A stretch of 42,269 bases of DNA. It comes from Pantoea conspicua. GTDB taxonomy: Bacteria; Pseudomonadota; Gammaproteobacteria; Enterobacterales; Enterobacteriaceae. Below are positions 28,716-37,706 of this stretch, piece by piece (position 1 is the first letter of the stretch; each line of letters opens with the position of its first letter). Both the position numbers and the translations under genes were made by a program. The DNA lies in NCBI RefSeq assembly GCF_002095315.1, contig NZ_MLFN01000035.1:1-42269 (forward strand), written 5' to 3'. The notes under the pieces are model-generated. The model saw nothing but the letters and a program-made list of their open reading frames with translations, ran no database searches and was not told the origin of the DNA.

Positions 28716-29720
28716 ATGAAGCGCAACACTGATCTGACGGAAGCCGACGTAACGCCGGAAACGATTTTTAATATGAAGCGCCGCCAGGTGCTGAAGTCGC
28801 TGGGACTGAGCGCGGCGGCCATCGGTCTGCCGGGCGTAGCCAATGCGGACATTCTCAGCTGGTTCAAGGGCAACGATCGCCCACCTGCCCCCGCCGGCCG
28901 GGCGCTGGACTTTAGCAAACCGCCGCAGTACCAGACCGACCTGACGCTGACGCCAGCGGAGAAGGTCTCTGGCTACAACAACTTTTATGAGTTTGGTCTG
29001 GATAAAGCCGATCCCGCCGCCAATGCCGGCACGCTGAAAACCGATCCCTGGAAACTCACTATCGATGGTGAGGTGGCAAAGCCGATCACGCTGGACATGG
29101 ATGATATTTTCAAACGTTTTGCTATGGAGCAGCGTATCTACCGCATGCGTTGCGTAGAGGCCTGGTCGATGGTGGTGCCGTGGGTCGGTTTTGAGCTGAA
29201 CAAGCTTCTCTCTCTGGCCGAGCCCACCAGCAAAGCGCGTTTCGTTGCTTTCCAGACGCTGTACGATCCCGAGCAGATGCCAGGCCAGAAAGATCGCTTT
29301 ATCGGTGGCGGGCTTAATTATCCTTATGTCGAGGGATTACGGCTGGATGAAGCGATGCACCCGCTGACGCTACTGAGCACCGGCGTCTACGGCAAGGCGC
29401 TTCCGCCACAAAATGGCGCGCCGATTCGCCTGACGGTACCGTGGAAATATGGCTTTAAGGGCATCAAATCGATCGTCAAAATTACCCTGACCGCCAATCA
29501 GCCACCCACCACCTGGAATCAGATCGCGGCGGATGAATATGGTTTCTATGCCAACGTCAATCCGCACGTTAATCATCCGCGCTGGTCGCAAGCAACCGAG
29601 CGCTTTATTGGCCCCGGCGGCAGCCTGAAAGTGGAGCGTCAGCCTACCCTGCTGTTCAATGGCTATGCCGATCAGGTGGCTTCACTCTATCGCGGCCTCG
29701 ACCTGCGGGAGAATTACTGA
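28716..29720 (+). CDS. msrP: Periplasmic protein-methionine-sulfoxide reductase catalytic subunit MsrP
   Basis: This molybdopterin enzyme repairs oxidised methionines in envelope proteins, taking electrons from MsrQ. The 334 residues match E. coli MsrP. The twin-arginine export signal is [10 protein letters not shown] (21-30), with cleavage after ANA at 44. The molybdenum ligand is Cys146 in [30 protein letters not shown] and [16 protein letters not shown] are conserved. I start at 28716, not 28680, because GGAGAG (28704-28709) lies 6 nt upstream and the product then equals the family length. msrQ follows with no gap. In E. coli K-12 msrPQ lie elsewhere and acuI occupies this position. Confidence 0.96.
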   Translation: MKRNTDLTEADVTPETIFNMKRRQVLKSLGLSAAAIGLPGVANADILSWFKGNDRPPAPAGRALDFSKPPQYQTDLTLTPAEKVSGYNNFYEFGLDKADPAANAGTLKTDPWKLTIDGEVAKPITLDMDDIFKRFAMEQRIYRMRCVEAWSMVVPWVGFELNKLLSLAEPTSKARFVAFQTLYDPEQMPGQKDRFIGGGLNYPYVEGLRLDEAMHPLTLLSTGVYGKALPPQNGAPIRLTVPWKYGFKGIKSIVKITLTANQPPTTWNQIAADEYGFYANVNPHVNHPRWSQATERFIGPGGSLKVERQPTLLFNGYADQVASLYRGLDLRENY

Positions 29721-30326
29721 GTGGTGCGCCTGTCGCTAAAACAGATCACCTGGCTCAAGGTGATTCTGCATCTGGCGGCCCTGCTGCCGCTGGTTTATCT
29801 GATCCTCGCCGCCATGCAGGGCGGATTAAGTGCTGATCCGGCCAAAGACATTCAACACTTTACCGGGCGGATGGCGCTGAAACTGCTGCTGGGCACGCTG
29901 CTGGTATCACCGCTGGCGCGCTATGGCAAGCAGCCACTGTTGGTCCGCACGCGCCGCCTGCTGGGTATCTGGACCTTTGTCTGGGCCTGCCTCCATCTGC
30001 TGAGCTACTACCTGCTGGAATTAGGTGCCGATAATCTGCGTCTGCTGGGCAGCGAGTTAATTTCTCGTCCCTATTTGACACTCGGTATCATCAGTTGGTT
30101 GATATTGCTGGCCCTGACAGTAACCTCTTTCCAGCGGGCGCAGCGTAAGCTCGGCAAACGCTGGCAGACGTTGCATAACACCATCTATCTGGTCGCGATT
30201 CTGGCCCCGATCCACTACATCTGGTCAGTCAAAATCCTGTCGCCGCAGCCTCTTATCTATGCACTGCTCGCTGCGCTGTTGTTAGCATGGCGTTACAAAA
30301 AGTTTCTCAAATGGTGGCCCCGCTAG
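29721..30326 (+). CDS. msrQ: Haem-binding membrane subunit MsrQ
   Basis: This inner-membrane haem b protein passes quinone- or flavin-derived electrons to MsrP. The 201 residues form about six transmembrane helices with conserved histidines ([45 protein letters not shown]) that serve as haem ligands. It is about 10 residues shorter than E. coli MsrQ at the C-terminus. Two GTG codons occur in tandem directly after the msrP stop; 29721 has better spacing from GGGAG, but 29724 matches the E. coli start and is equally possible. Confidence 0.93.
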   Translation: MVRLSLKQITWLKVILHLAALLPLVYLILAAMQGGLSADPAKDIQHFTGRMALKLLLGTLLVSPLARYGKQPLLVRTRRLLGIWTFVWACLHLLSYYLLELGADNLRLLGSELISRPYLTLGIISWLILLALTVTSFQRAQRKLGKRWQTLHNTIYLVAILAPIHYIWSVKILSPQPLIYALLAALLLAWRYKKFLKWWPR

Positions 30327-30365
30327 ACCTTCTGTGGTTGTTTTCCTCCCTGACAATCTGCTAAA

Positions 30366-30389
30366 AGATGTGGCCTTCGGGCCACATCT
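30366..30389. terminator. Hairpin with UUCG loop after msrQ
   Basis: AGATGTGGCC (30366-30375) pairs perfectly with GGCCACATCT (30380-30389) around a TTCG tetraloop, 39 nt after the msrQ stop. The plus strand has no U-tract after it. The minus strand has a short one (UUUUAG). It is probably the msrQ transcript end. Confidence 0.5.
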
Positions 30390-30417
30390 GATCATCTTCG
30401 CAGATAAGACTAGTATT

Positions 30418-30448
30418 TTGCTGCGAAATGACACGAAACGGATATAAT
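30418..30448 (+). promoter_or_regulatory. Putative aroQ-accBC promoter
   Basis: A perfect -10 TATAAT (30443-30448) is preceded by TTGCTG (30418-30423) at a long 19-bp spacing. Transcription would start near 30455, leaving a leader of about 100 nt before aroQ. Confidence 0.5.
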
Positions 30449-30558
30449 GCCCGGCTTTATTGCAAGGCAGGTCTTCTTTTTCATTGTGAAAGGTGACAAA
30501 AGGAGATTGGCAAGGTATTTTACGCGATGCCTTAATGATTGCGGGAGATGGCAGCAAG

Positions 30559-31011
30559 ATGGCGCATAAATTACATATTCTGCTTTTAAACGGACCCAAC
30601 CTGAACCTGTTGGGCACGCGCGAACCAGAGAAGTATGGTCACACCACACTGCAGCAGATTGTGGACGATCTTGCACATCAGGCAGACCAGCTGAATGTGG
30701 AATTGAGCCACTTGCAATCTAACGCTGAGTTTCAGCTGATTGATCGCATTCATGAGGCCAAAGGCAATGTGGATTACATCATTATCAATCCTGCCGCGTT
30801 TACCCATACCAGCGTCGCGCTGCGTGATGCCCTGTTAGCGGTATCGATTCCGTTTATTGAGGTCCATCTCTCAAATGTGCATGCACGCGAGCCCTTCCGC
30901 CATCACTCCTATCTCTCTGATGTATCTGCTGGCGTCATCTGTGGGCTTGGCGCTGACGGCTACACATGGGCTTTACAAACGGCAGTAAAACGCCTGTCTC
31001 ATACTAATTAA
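30559..31011 (+). CDS. aroQ: Type II 3-dehydroquinate dehydratase
   Basis: This enzyme dehydrates 3-dehydroquinate to 3-dehydroshikimate in the shikimate pathway as a dodecamer. It has 150 residues, with [14 protein letters not shown] (10-23), Tyr26, Asn77 ([10 protein letters not shown]), His103 (VHLSN) and Arg114 as the active-site set. E. coli uses the unrelated type I enzyme AroD instead; AroQ upstream of accB is seen in Yersinia and many other gammaproteobacteria. The open frame runs further upstream, but I start at 30559 because the protein then begins like its relatives; GGGAGA lies 10 nt upstream. Confidence 0.95.
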   Translation: MAHKLHILLLNGPNLNLLGTREPEKYGHTTLQQIVDDLAHQADQLNVELSHLQSNAEFQLIDRIHEAKGNVDYIIINPAAFTHTSVALRDALLAVSIPFIEVHLSNVHAREPFRHHSYLSDVSAGVICGLGADGYTWALQTAVKRLSHTN

Positions 31012-31036
31012 TCAAACTGAGTACGGAACCCCACTC

Positions 31037-31498
31037 ATGGATATTCGTAAAATTAAAAAACTGATCGAACTGGTTGAAGAATCTGGCATCTCCGAGCTGG
31101 AAATCTCCGAGGGCGAAGAGTCCGTTCGTATCAGCCGTGCACCTGCAAATGTTGGTTATCCGATGATGCAGCAGGCTTATGCTGCGCCGGTACAGCAACC
31201 CGCTCTGGCGACAGCCATTGCGCCCGTTGCTGCCATTGCTGAAGCCGCACCGGCTGAAATCAGCGGCCACATCGTGCGTTCACCGATGGTCGGGACGTTC
31301 TATCGTACGCCAAGCCCGGACGCAAAAGCCTTCATCGAAGTGGGTCAGAAAGTGAATGCCGGCGATACCCTGTGCATCGTTGAAGCCATGAAGATGATGA
31401 ACCAGATCGAAGCCGACAAGTCTGGTGTGGTGAAAGCCATTCTGGTCGAGAGCGGTCAGCCGGTCGAATTTGACGAGCCACTGGTTGTCATCGAATAA
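31037..31498 (+). CDS. accB: Acetyl-CoA carboxylase biotin carboxyl carrier protein
   Basis: This subunit carries the biotin on which CO2 is moved from AccC to the AccAD transferase, the first step of fatty-acid synthesis. It has 153 residues (E. coli 156). The N-terminal dimerisation segment [17 protein letters not shown] is followed by a flexible Ala/Pro-rich linker (about 36-75) and the biotinyl domain with Lys119 in EAMKM. The small length difference is in the linker. accC starts 11 nt downstream. Confidence 0.97.
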   Translation: MDIRKIKKLIELVEESGISELEISEGEESVRISRAPANVGYPMMQQAYAAPVQQPALATAIAPVAAIAEAAPAEISGHIVRSPMVGTFYRTPSPDAKAFIEVGQKVNAGDTLCIVEAMKMMNQIEADKSGVVKAILVESGQPVEFDEPLVVIE

Positions 31499-31509
31499 CG
31501 GGGCGGACC

Positions 31510-32859
31510 ATGCTGGATAAAATTGTTATTGCTAACCGCGGTGAGATCGCGCTGCGCATTTTACGTGCCTGTAAAGAGCTGGGCATCAAGACTGTGGCGG
31601 TACACTCAAGCGCGGACCGTGATCTGAAGCACGTGCTGCTGGCGGACGAAACCGTCTGCATCGGCCCGGCGCAGTCAGTCAAAAGTTACCTCAACATCCC
31701 GGCGCTGATCTCCGCAGCAGAGATCACCGGCGCGGTGGCGATTCACCCAGGCTACGGCTTCCTCTCTGAGAATGCGGATTTTGCCGAGCAGGTTGAGCGC
31801 TCAGGCTTTATCTTTATCGGCCCGAAAGCAGACACCATTCGCCTGATGGGCGACAAAGTGTCGGCGATTAACGCGATGAAGAAAGCCGGTGTGCCAACCG
31901 TACCTGGCTCCGACGGATCGCTGACCGATGATATGGAAAAGAACCGTGCCTTCGCGAAGCGCATCGGTTACCCGGTGATCATCAAAGCGTCCGGTGGCGG
32001 TGGCGGTCGTGGTATGCGCGTAGTGCGTAGCGACAAAGATCTGGAACAATCCATCAACATGACGAAAGCGGAAGCCAAAGCGGCTTTCAACAACGACATG
32101 GTTTACATGGAGAAGTATCTGGAGAATCCACGCCACATTGAGATTCAGGTACTGGCCGACGGTCAGGGCAACGCCATCTATCTGGGCGAACGTGACTGCT
32201 CAATGCAGCGTCGTCACCAGAAAGTCGTTGAAGAAGCACCCGCGCCAGGCATCACGCCGGAACTGCGCAGCTTCATTGGCGATCGCTGTGCTAAAGCCTG
32301 TATTGAGATTGGCTACCGCGGCGCAGGCACCTTCGAGTTCCTGTATGAAAACGGTGAGTTCTACTTCATTGAGATGAACACCCGTATTCAGGTTGAGCAT
32401 CCGGTAACCGAGATGATCACCGGTGTCGACCTGATCAAGGAGCAGCTGCGTATCGCTGCTGGTCAGCCACTGTCGATCAAACAGGAAGATGTGATTATTC
32501 GCGGACATGCGGTTGAATGCCGTATCAACGCCGAAGATCCGGTCTCCTTCCTGCCGAGCCCGGGTAAAATCACCCGCTTCCATGCGCCAGGCGGTTTTGG
32601 CGTGCGCTGGGAGTCGCATATTTACTCGGGTTACAGCGTGCCGCCTTACTACGATTCCATGATCGGCAAGCTGATCACCTACGGCGAAACCCGTGAGGTG
32701 GCGATTGCCCGCATGAAGAATGCGCTGGCGGAACTGATCATCGACGGTATCAAGACCAACATTGAACTGCAGATGAAGATCATGTCCGACGAAAACTTCC
32801 AGCACGGTGGAACCAATATCCACTATCTGGAGAAAAAACTCGGCTTGCACGAGAAGTAG
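31510..32859 (+). CDS. accC: Acetyl-CoA carboxylase biotin carboxylase subunit
   Basis: This ATP-grasp enzyme carboxylates the AccB-bound biotin using bicarbonate and ATP. Its 449 residues equal E. coli AccC. The N-terminal biotin carboxylase domain begins [14 protein letters not shown]. Lys116 and Lys159 and the glycine-rich loop GGGGGRGM (162-169) bind ATP. The [16 protein letters not shown] block holds the metal and catalytic residues. It forms an operon with accB and probably aroQ, ended by a strong terminator. Confidence 0.98.
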   Translation: MLDKIVIANRGEIALRILRACKELGIKTVAVHSSADRDLKHVLLADETVCIGPAQSVKSYLNIPALISAAEITGAVAIHPGYGFLSENADFAEQVERSGFIFIGPKADTIRLMGDKVSAINAMKKAGVPTVPGSDGSLTDDMEKNRAFAKRIGYPVIIKASGGGGGRGMRVVRSDKDLEQSINMTKAEAKAAFNNDMVYMEKYLENPRHIEIQVLADGQGNAIYLGERDCSMQRRHQKVVEEAPAPGITPELRSFIGDRCAKACIEIGYRGAGTFEFLYENGEFYFIEMNTRIQVEHPVTEMITGVDLIKEQLRIAAGQPLSIKQEDVIIRGHAVECRINAEDPVSFLPSPGKITRFHAPGGFGVRWESHIYSGYSVPPYYDSMIGKLITYGETREVAIARMKNALAELIIDGIKTNIELQMKIMSDENFQHGGTNIHYLEKKLGLHEK

Positions 32860-32880
32860 TCGCAACGCTGAGTTAGTCAG

Positions 32881-32906
32881 AGGCCGGTTAATCCGGCCTT
32901 TTTCTT
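32881..32906 (+). terminator. accC intrinsic terminator
   Basis: AGGCCGG (32881-32887) pairs with CCGGCCT (32893-32899) around a 5-nt loop and is followed by TTTTCTTTT. Confidence 0.85.
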
Positions 32907-32931
32907 TTGCCGCTGGCGTTAAGGTTGAATC

Positions 32932-33174
32932 ATGGATGCTCGTTTTATACAGGCGCATAAAGAGGCCCGCTGGTCACTCTATCTGACCCTGCTCTGGCTG
33001 GCCGTTTGGGGGCTTTCCGCCTGGCTGGGCGGGAGCGAAACGGGAGTCACCGGCTTACCGCGCTGGTTCGAACTCTCCTGTGTCTTTGCGCCCCTGCTGT
33101 TCATTTTTTTATGCTGGATAATGGTCCGCGTGATTTTCCGCGACATGTCGCTGGAGGATAAAAATGAATTTTGA
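32932..33174 (+). CDS. yhdT: Small membrane protein YhdT (DUF997)
   Basis: This 80-residue protein has two predicted transmembrane helices (about 15-33 and 48-68) and equals E. coli YhdT in length. HKEARWSLYLTLLWLAVWGL and GLPRWFELSCVFAPLLFIFLCW are conserved. It is always paired with panF and overlaps it by 11 nt, so it may be an accessory subunit of the symporter, as in other solute:sodium symporters with small partners (inference). Confidence 0.92.
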   Translation: MDARFIQAHKEARWSLYLTLLWLAVWGLSAWLGGSETGVTGLPRWFELSCVFAPLLFIFLCWIMVRVIFRDMSLEDKNEF

Positions 33175-34609
33175 CATTATCCTGCCCCTCTTAATTTATC
33201 TGGTACTGATCGCCGCGCTGTCAGTCTTCGCGGTCCGTAAACAGCGTCAGGGCAACTTCCTGACCGAATATTTTCTTGGCAGCCGCTCAATGGGCGGGTT
33301 CGTGCTGGCCATGACCCTCACAACCACCTATATCAGCGCCAGCTCGTTCATTGGCGGACCCGGTGCCGCCTATAAATATGGTCTGGGATGGGTATTGCTG
33401 GCGATGGTTCAGGTTCCAGCCGTCTGGCTGTCGCTCGGCGTGCTGGGCAAGAAATTTGCTATCCTGGCGCGTAAGCATAATGCGGTGACGCTGAATGACA
33501 TGCTCTACGCGCGCTATCAGAGTCCGCTGCTGATCTGGCTGGCCAGCCTGAGCCTGCTGGTGGCGTTCATTGGTGCCATGACGGTGCAGTTTATCGGCGG
33601 TGCCCGATTACTGGAAACCGCGGCGGGGATCCCATATGACACTGGCTTACTGATTTTTGGCGGCACCATCGCGCTCTATACCGCCTTTGGCGGCTTCCGC
33701 GCCAGCGTGCTTAATGACGCAATGCAGGGTGTGGTGATGCTGATCGGCACCTTCCTGCTGCTGTTCGCCGTGATCCATCAGGCGGGCGGGCTGGGCACCG
33801 CCGTGCAGAAGCTGCACGCTATCGATCCACAATTATTGTCGCCGCAGGGGCCGGGCGAGATCATTACCCCGACCTTTTTGAGCTCGTTTATCGTGCTGGT
33901 CTGCTTTGGCGTGATTGGCCTGCCGCACACCGCCGTACGCTGCATCTCCTATAAAGACAGCAAGGCGGTGCATCGGGCGATCATTCTTGGCACCATTGTG
34001 GTGGTGATTCTGATGCTGGGTATGCATCTGGCGGGCGCGCTGGGTCGGGCCATCCTGCCCGACCTGACGGTCCCGGATCGGGTGATCCCCACCTTAATGA
34101 TTACCGTACTGCCGCCGCTGGCCGCCGGACTGTTTCTGGCGGCTCCGATGGCAGCGATTATGTCGACCATCAATGCCCAGCTGTTGCAGGCATCCGCTAC
34201 GCTGATTAAAGATCTCTATCTGCGCGTGGCCCCGCAGCAGATGGAAAATGAGCCGCGGCTGCGGCTGTTATCCGGCGCGATTACCTTTGTGCTGGGCATT
34301 CTGCTGCTGATTGCCGCCTGGAATCCGCCTGATATGATCATCTGGCTCAACCTGCTGGCATTTGGCGGTCTGGAAGCCGTATTCCTCTGGCCGCTGGTGC
34401 TGGGCCTCTACTGGGAACGCGCCAATGCAGCGGGAGCTATCACCGGTATGGTTACCGGTGGCGGTTGCTATGCGTTTCTGGCGAGCCTTGACCTGCAAAT
34501 CATGGGCTTCCATCCGATTGTGCCTTCCCTGCTTTTAAGCCTGCTGGCGTTTTTAGTGGGTAACCTGTTTGGACGCGCGCCGCAAACTGCCGACGCGCCG
34601 CAACATTGA
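33164..34609 (+). CDS. panF: Sodium/pantothenate symporter PanF
   Basis: This member of the solute:sodium symporter family (LeuT fold, about 12-13 helices) imports pantothenate for coenzyme A synthesis. It has 481 residues (E. coli 483). The [37 protein letters not shown] block is the family's sodium- and substrate-binding N-terminal signature. GGAGG lies before its ATG within the end of yhdT. prmA starts 16 nt after its stop. Confidence 0.96.
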   Translation: MNFDIILPLLIYLVLIAALSVFAVRKQRQGNFLTEYFLGSRSMGGFVLAMTLTTTYISASSFIGGPGAAYKYGLGWVLLAMVQVPAVWLSLGVLGKKFAILARKHNAVTLNDMLYARYQSPLLIWLASLSLLVAFIGAMTVQFIGGARLLETAAGIPYDTGLLIFGGTIALYTAFGGFRASVLNDAMQGVVMLIGTFLLLFAVIHQAGGLGTAVQKLHAIDPQLLSPQGPGEIITPTFLSSFIVLVCFGVIGLPHTAVRCISYKDSKAVHRAIILGTIVVVILMLGMHLAGALGRAILPDLTVPDRVIPTLMITVLPPLAAGLFLAAPMAAIMSTINAQLLQASATLIKDLYLRVAPQQMENEPRLRLLSGAITFVLGILLLIAAWNPPDMIIWLNLLAFGGLEAVFLWPLVLGLYWERANAAGAITGMVTGGGCYAFLASLDLQIMGFHPIVPSLLLSLLAFLVGNLFGRAPQTADAPQH

Positions 34610-34625
34610 ATGTAAGAGAGACGTT

Positions 34626-35507
34626 ATGCCGTGGATTCAAATCAAGATAAACAGCTCGGGTGAACATGCTGAAACGCTGAGCGATGCGCTGATGGAGACC
34701 GGTGCGGTCTCCGTCACCTTCCAGGATACCCACGATAATCCGGTCTATGAGCCACTGCCGGGCGAAACCCGCCTGTGGGGCGATACGGATGTGATCGGCC
34801 TGTTCGATGCAGAAAGTGACATGGACGCCATTGTCGCTGAACTGGCACAACATCCGCTGTTAGGTGTTGATTTCCGGCACAAGATCGAGCAGATCGAAGA
34901 TAAAGACTGGGAACGCGAGTGGATGGAGAACTTCCACCCGATGCGTTTTGGCGAACGGCTGTGGATCTGCCCAAGCTGGCGCGATGTGCCGGATCCGACG
35001 GCGGTGAATGTGATGCTGGATCCGGGCCTGGCTTTTGGCACCGGCACGCATCCGACTACCTCGCTCTGTCTGACCTGGCTGGATGGGCTGGATCTGACCG
35101 GTAAAACGGTGATCGACTTTGGCTGTGGCTCGGGGATCCTGGCGATCGCTGCACTGAAGCTCGGTGCAGCGCAGGCAATCGGTATCGATATCGATCCGCA
35201 GGCGATCCAGGCCAGCCGCGATAACGCTGAACGCAATGGCGTCTCCGATCGTCTGTCGCTCTATCTGCCCCACCAGCAGCCGGAAAACCTGCAAGCGGAT
35301 GTGGTGGTCGCCAATATCCTGGCGGGTCCGTTACGTGAACTGGCCCCGCTGATTAGCGTACTGCCGAAGCCAGGCGGTCACCTTGGACTCTCTGGTGTAT
35401 TAGAGAGCCAGGCGGAAGGCGTCTGCGAAGCCTATGCTGAGCAGTTCACGCTCGACCCGGTTGCGGTCAAAGAAGAGTGGTGCCGGATTACCGGCGTGAA
35501 GGGCTGA
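34626..35507 (+). CDS. prmA: Ribosomal protein L11 methyltransferase
   Basis: This SAM-dependent enzyme trimethylates ribosomal protein L11. At 293 residues it equals E. coli PrmA. The N-terminal L11-recognition domain (1-60) is followed by a linker and the catalytic domain with FGTGTHPTT (137-145), the SAM loop DFGCGSG (164-170) and [10 protein letters not shown]. The open frame extends upstream into panF, but the ATG at 34626 with AAGAGAG upstream gives the family start MPWIQ. Confidence 0.97.
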   Translation: MPWIQIKINSSGEHAETLSDALMETGAVSVTFQDTHDNPVYEPLPGETRLWGDTDVIGLFDAESDMDAIVAELAQHPLLGVDFRHKIEQIEDKDWEREWMENFHPMRFGERLWICPSWRDVPDPTAVNVMLDPGLAFGTGTHPTTSLCLTWLDGLDLTGKTVIDFGCGSGILAIAALKLGAAQAIGIDIDPQAIQASRDNAERNGVSDRLSLYLPHQQPENLQADVVVANILAGPLRELAPLISVLPKPGGHLGLSGVLESQAEGVCEAYAEQFTLDPVAVKEEWCRITGVKG

Positions 35508-35555
35508 ATCCATCGCGTTGTTTTGCTGCCTGGCAGCCTTTCGGCATTGCACTGA

Positions 35556-35605
35556 ACGGGCTGCATAGCCTGTCCGGCCAGCCCGTAGCGTAAGGTGCGG
35601 GCTTT
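35556..35605 (+). terminator. Overlapping alternative hairpins after prmA
   Basis: ACGGGCTG (35556-35563) can pair with CAGCCCGT (35579-35586). Alternatively AGCCCG (35580-35585) can pair with CGGGCT (35598-35603), followed by TTC. The shared middle segment makes the two stems mutually exclusive. Either may end the prmA transcript; no strong U-tract follows. The rest of the 35508-35876 gap holds the dusB-fis control region. Confidence 0.4.
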
Positions 35606-35718
35606 CAGCATACATAATGGTTGCTTGTATCGTTAATCACGGCATGTGACGTTTATTATCTGGCTAAACAGGCTGCTTTTTCGGAAAAACGTTTGTTCAC
35701 AATTTCAGCATTAATATC

Positions 35719-35731
35719 TAACAAGTTGATA
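35719..35731 (-). promoter_or_regulatory. IHF site upstream of dusB-fis
   Basis: TAACAAGTTGATA fits the reverse complement of the IHF consensus (WATCAANNNNTTR) at every defined position. Its centre is about 120 bp upstream of the predicted dusB-fis start. E. coli fis has an activating IHF site near -114. Confidence 0.6.
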
Positions 35732-35794
35732 GTTATGGTTATTTTGAGATTAGCGACGTGATCATCCGGATTTCATTGATCTTTCTTGCTGATT

Positions 35795-35809
35795 GTTCAA
35801 AGTTTGGCC
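35795..35809 (+). promoter_or_regulatory. FIS site abutting the dusB-fis -35 element
   Basis: GTTCAAAGTTTGGCC fits the degenerate FIS consensus (G-N2-YA-N2-W-N2-TR-N2-C) except for the central W. It is centred near -43, the position of the main autorepression site (FIS site II) in E. coli. Confidence 0.55.
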
Positions 35810-35838
35810 TTTCATCTTCAGGAAAAAATGCGTAATAT
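35810..35838 (+). promoter_or_regulatory. dusB-fis promoter
   Basis: TTTCAT (35810-35815), a 17-bp spacer and TAATAT (35833-35838) are followed by the GC-rich discriminator ACGCCGCC. This matches the E. coli fis promoter as I know it, from the -10 through the initial transcribed region. The GC discriminator and pyrimidine start are the basis of its growth-phase and stringent control. Confidence 0.8.
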
Positions 35839-35876
35839 ACGCCGCCTTGCAGACACAGTATGGCCATTCTGACTTC

Positions 35877-36842
35877 ATGCGTATTGGAAACCTCCAGCTG
35901 AGAAATCGACTGATTGCAGCCCCTATGGCCGGGATTACCGACAGGCCATTCAGGACGCTGTGTCATGAAATGGGTGCAGGCATGGCAGTTTCTGAGATGT
36001 TGTCTTCGAACCCGGAAGTCTGGGCCAGTGACAAATCTCGTTTACGCATGGTGCACAGTGATGAGCCAGGCATTCGCGCCGTGCAAATCGCCGGTTGCGA
36101 TCCCAGCGAAATGGCGCAAGCTGCAAGGATTAATGTTGAGGCCGGTGCACAGGTTATCGACATTAATATGGGCTGCCCTGCCAAAAAGGTTAACCGCAAA
36201 ATGGCGGGTTCAGCCTTGCTGCAATATCCCGCCGTGGTGGAGTCAATTCTCTCCGCAGTGGTCAATGCAGTGGATGTGCCGGTAACACTAAAAATTCGTA
36301 CTGGCTGGGATCCTGAAAACAGGAACTGTGTCGCGATTGCCCAATTGGCTGAACGTTGTGGTATTCAGGCTCTGACGATACATGGCCGCACTCGTGCCTG
36401 CCTGTTCAACGGGGAAGCTGAATATGACAGCATTCGGACAGTTAAGCAGAGTGTCTCTATTACGATTATCGCGAACGGAGACATAACTGACCCGCATAAA
36501 GCCAGAGCGGTGCTCGACTATACAGGGGCCGATGCTCTGATGATAGGACGTGCTGCTCAGGGAAGACCGTGGATCTTCCGGGAAATCCAGCATTATCTGG
36601 ACACTGGGGAGCTGCTTGCCCCGCTGCCAATGGCAGAGGTCAAGCGCTTGCTTGTTTCGCATATACGTGAGCTGCACGACTTTTACGGTTCAGGCAAGGG
36701 ATACCGTATAGCGCGAAAGCACGTCTCCTGGTATCTCCAGGAGCACGCCCCGAATGACCAGTTTCGGCGCACATTCAACGCCATTGAGGATGCCAGCGAA
36801 CAGCTGGAGGCGTTGGAGGCATACTTCGAAAATCTTGCGTAA
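35877..36842 (+). CDS. dusB: tRNA-dihydrouridine synthase B
   Basis: This FMN enzyme reduces uridine 17 to dihydrouridine in tRNA using NADPH. The 321 residues equal E. coli DusB. The TIM-barrel domain has the FMN-binding [12 protein letters not shown] (15-26), catalytic Cys100 in [12 protein letters not shown] and IANGDI near the phosphate site. A C-terminal helical tRNA-binding domain ends [11 protein letters not shown]. The longer open frame begins inside the promoter, so I use 35877, which follows the known transcription start. fis follows after 23 nt in the same transcript. Confidence 0.97.
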   Translation: MRIGNLQLRNRLIAAPMAGITDRPFRTLCHEMGAGMAVSEMLSSNPEVWASDKSRLRMVHSDEPGIRAVQIAGCDPSEMAQAARINVEAGAQVIDINMGCPAKKVNRKMAGSALLQYPAVVESILSAVVNAVDVPVTLKIRTGWDPENRNCVAIAQLAERCGIQALTIHGRTRACLFNGEAEYDSIRTVKQSVSITIIANGDITDPHKARAVLDYTGADALMIGRAAQGRPWIFREIQHYLDTGELLAPLPMAEVKRLLVSHIRELHDFYGSGKGYRIARKHVSWYLQEHAPNDQFRRTFNAIEDASEQLEALEAYFENLA

Positions 36843-36865
36843 CGAAATAAAGAGCTGAAAGAACT

Positions 36866-37162
36866 ATGTTCGAACAACGCGTAAATTCTGACGTACTGAC
36901 CGTTTCTACCGTTAACTCACAGGATCAGGTAACTCAAAAACCTTTGCGTGATTCGGTTAAACAGGCACTGAAGAACTATTTTGCTCAACTGAACGGTCAG
37001 GATGTGAGTGACCTGTATGAGCTGGTTTTGGCTGAAGTCGAGCAGCCTCTGTTGGACATGGTGATGCAGTATACCCGTGGCAACCAGACCCGTGCTGCCC
37101 TGATGATGGGTATCAACCGCGGTACGCTGCGTAAGAAATTGAAAAAATACGGCATGAACTGA
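36866..37162 (+). CDS. fis: Factor for inversion stimulation (nucleoid protein Fis)
   Basis: This 98-residue homodimeric nucleoid protein bends DNA, activates rRNA and tRNA promoters and stimulates invertases. The sequence appears identical to E. coli Fis: an N-terminal beta-hairpin arm (about 11-26) for recombinase contact, helices A and B, and a C-terminal helix-turn-helix (about 74-95, [21 protein letters not shown]). It is controlled by the dusB promoter with its own FIS site. A strong terminator follows. Confidence 0.99.
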   Translation: MFEQRVNSDVLTVSTVNSQDQVTQKPLRDSVKQALKNYFAQLNGQDVSDLYELVLAEVEQPLLDMVMQYTRGNQTRAALMMGINRGTLRKKLKKYGMN

Positions 37163-37183
37163 TTCTGGTTCTGTCTGTTAATT

Positions 37184-37209
37184 ACGCCAGCCTTCGGGCT
37201 GGCGTTTTT
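37184..37209 (+). terminator. fis intrinsic terminator
   Basis: ACGCCAGCC (37184-37192) pairs with GGCTGGCGT (37197-37205) around a TTCG tetraloop and is followed by TTTT. Confidence 0.92.
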
Positions 37210-37479
37210 ATTTGTGCGCTGTTCCACAAAGCCCCGGCAAATCAGGTGAAACAGTTAACCTCAATATGGTAACTATAGTTGCAATCGCTGAGGTGATATT
37301 CCACTGCCTCGCTTTCCCGCTCTTCTCTGCTGATACACTCTGTCTGACGCGTCTGCCTGCAAGCTATTCCCGGCCAGCATTGACTTCTGTGATCCTGTAC
37401 ACCTTTAAAAGCAAAGCCTCTCCTCCATACATTTCCGCCTGAGCGATGGCTCACATTGCTTCCATATAGTGAAACTAAT

Positions 37480-37525
37480 TGCACTAAATGTGATCGGGTC
37501 GACTCGCATTGCTTCCTTTTGGTGC
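37480..37525. promoter_or_regulatory. Two NtrC-like enhancer sites upstream of aapJ
   Basis: The distal site (37480-37496) begins TGCACT and ends GTGATC. The proximal site (37510-37525) is TGCTTC-CTTT-TGGTGC, with one perfect half. Both follow the TGCACC-N4-TGGTGC layout of NtrC (GlnG) sites imperfectly. Their centres are about 30 bp apart and lie near -138 and -108 from the predicted sigma-54 start, as in E. coli glnAp2. The proximal site includes one copy of a direct repeat CATTGCTTCC (37454-37463 and 37507-37516). Confidence 0.5.
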
Positions 37526-37600
37526 GCGATATTAGCGGAACTTTCAAATCACTTCCGATTATTAACCGTTCTTTCATGAGAATTCAGGGTTCTGCAAACC

Positions 37601-37616
37601 TGGCATCAGCTTTGCA
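37601..37616 (+). promoter_or_regulatory. Sigma-54 promoter of aapJQMP
   Basis: TGGCATCAGCTTTGCA matches the sigma-54 -24/-12 consensus (TGGCACG-N4-TTGCW) at all defined positions except two bases next to the -24 element. The invariant GG and GC are present at the correct spacing. Transcription would start near 37626, about 80 nt before aapJ. The 544-bp gene-free stretch 37163-37706 otherwise has only the fis terminator and the NtrC-like sites; no short frame in it looks real. Confidence 0.75.
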
Positions 37617-37706
37617 GAGTCGTGGATGGCTGACCGCCACAGACAGGAAAAACGCACACCAAAGTGCGCAAACATAACAACATGATTCCTCCACACAGGA
37701 TGCTTT

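Noticed and set aside
37212..37442. A 76-codon plus-strand frame after fis
   Set aside because: It starts just past the fis terminator, has no ribosome site or recognisable domain, and the region is better explained as control DNA for aapJ.
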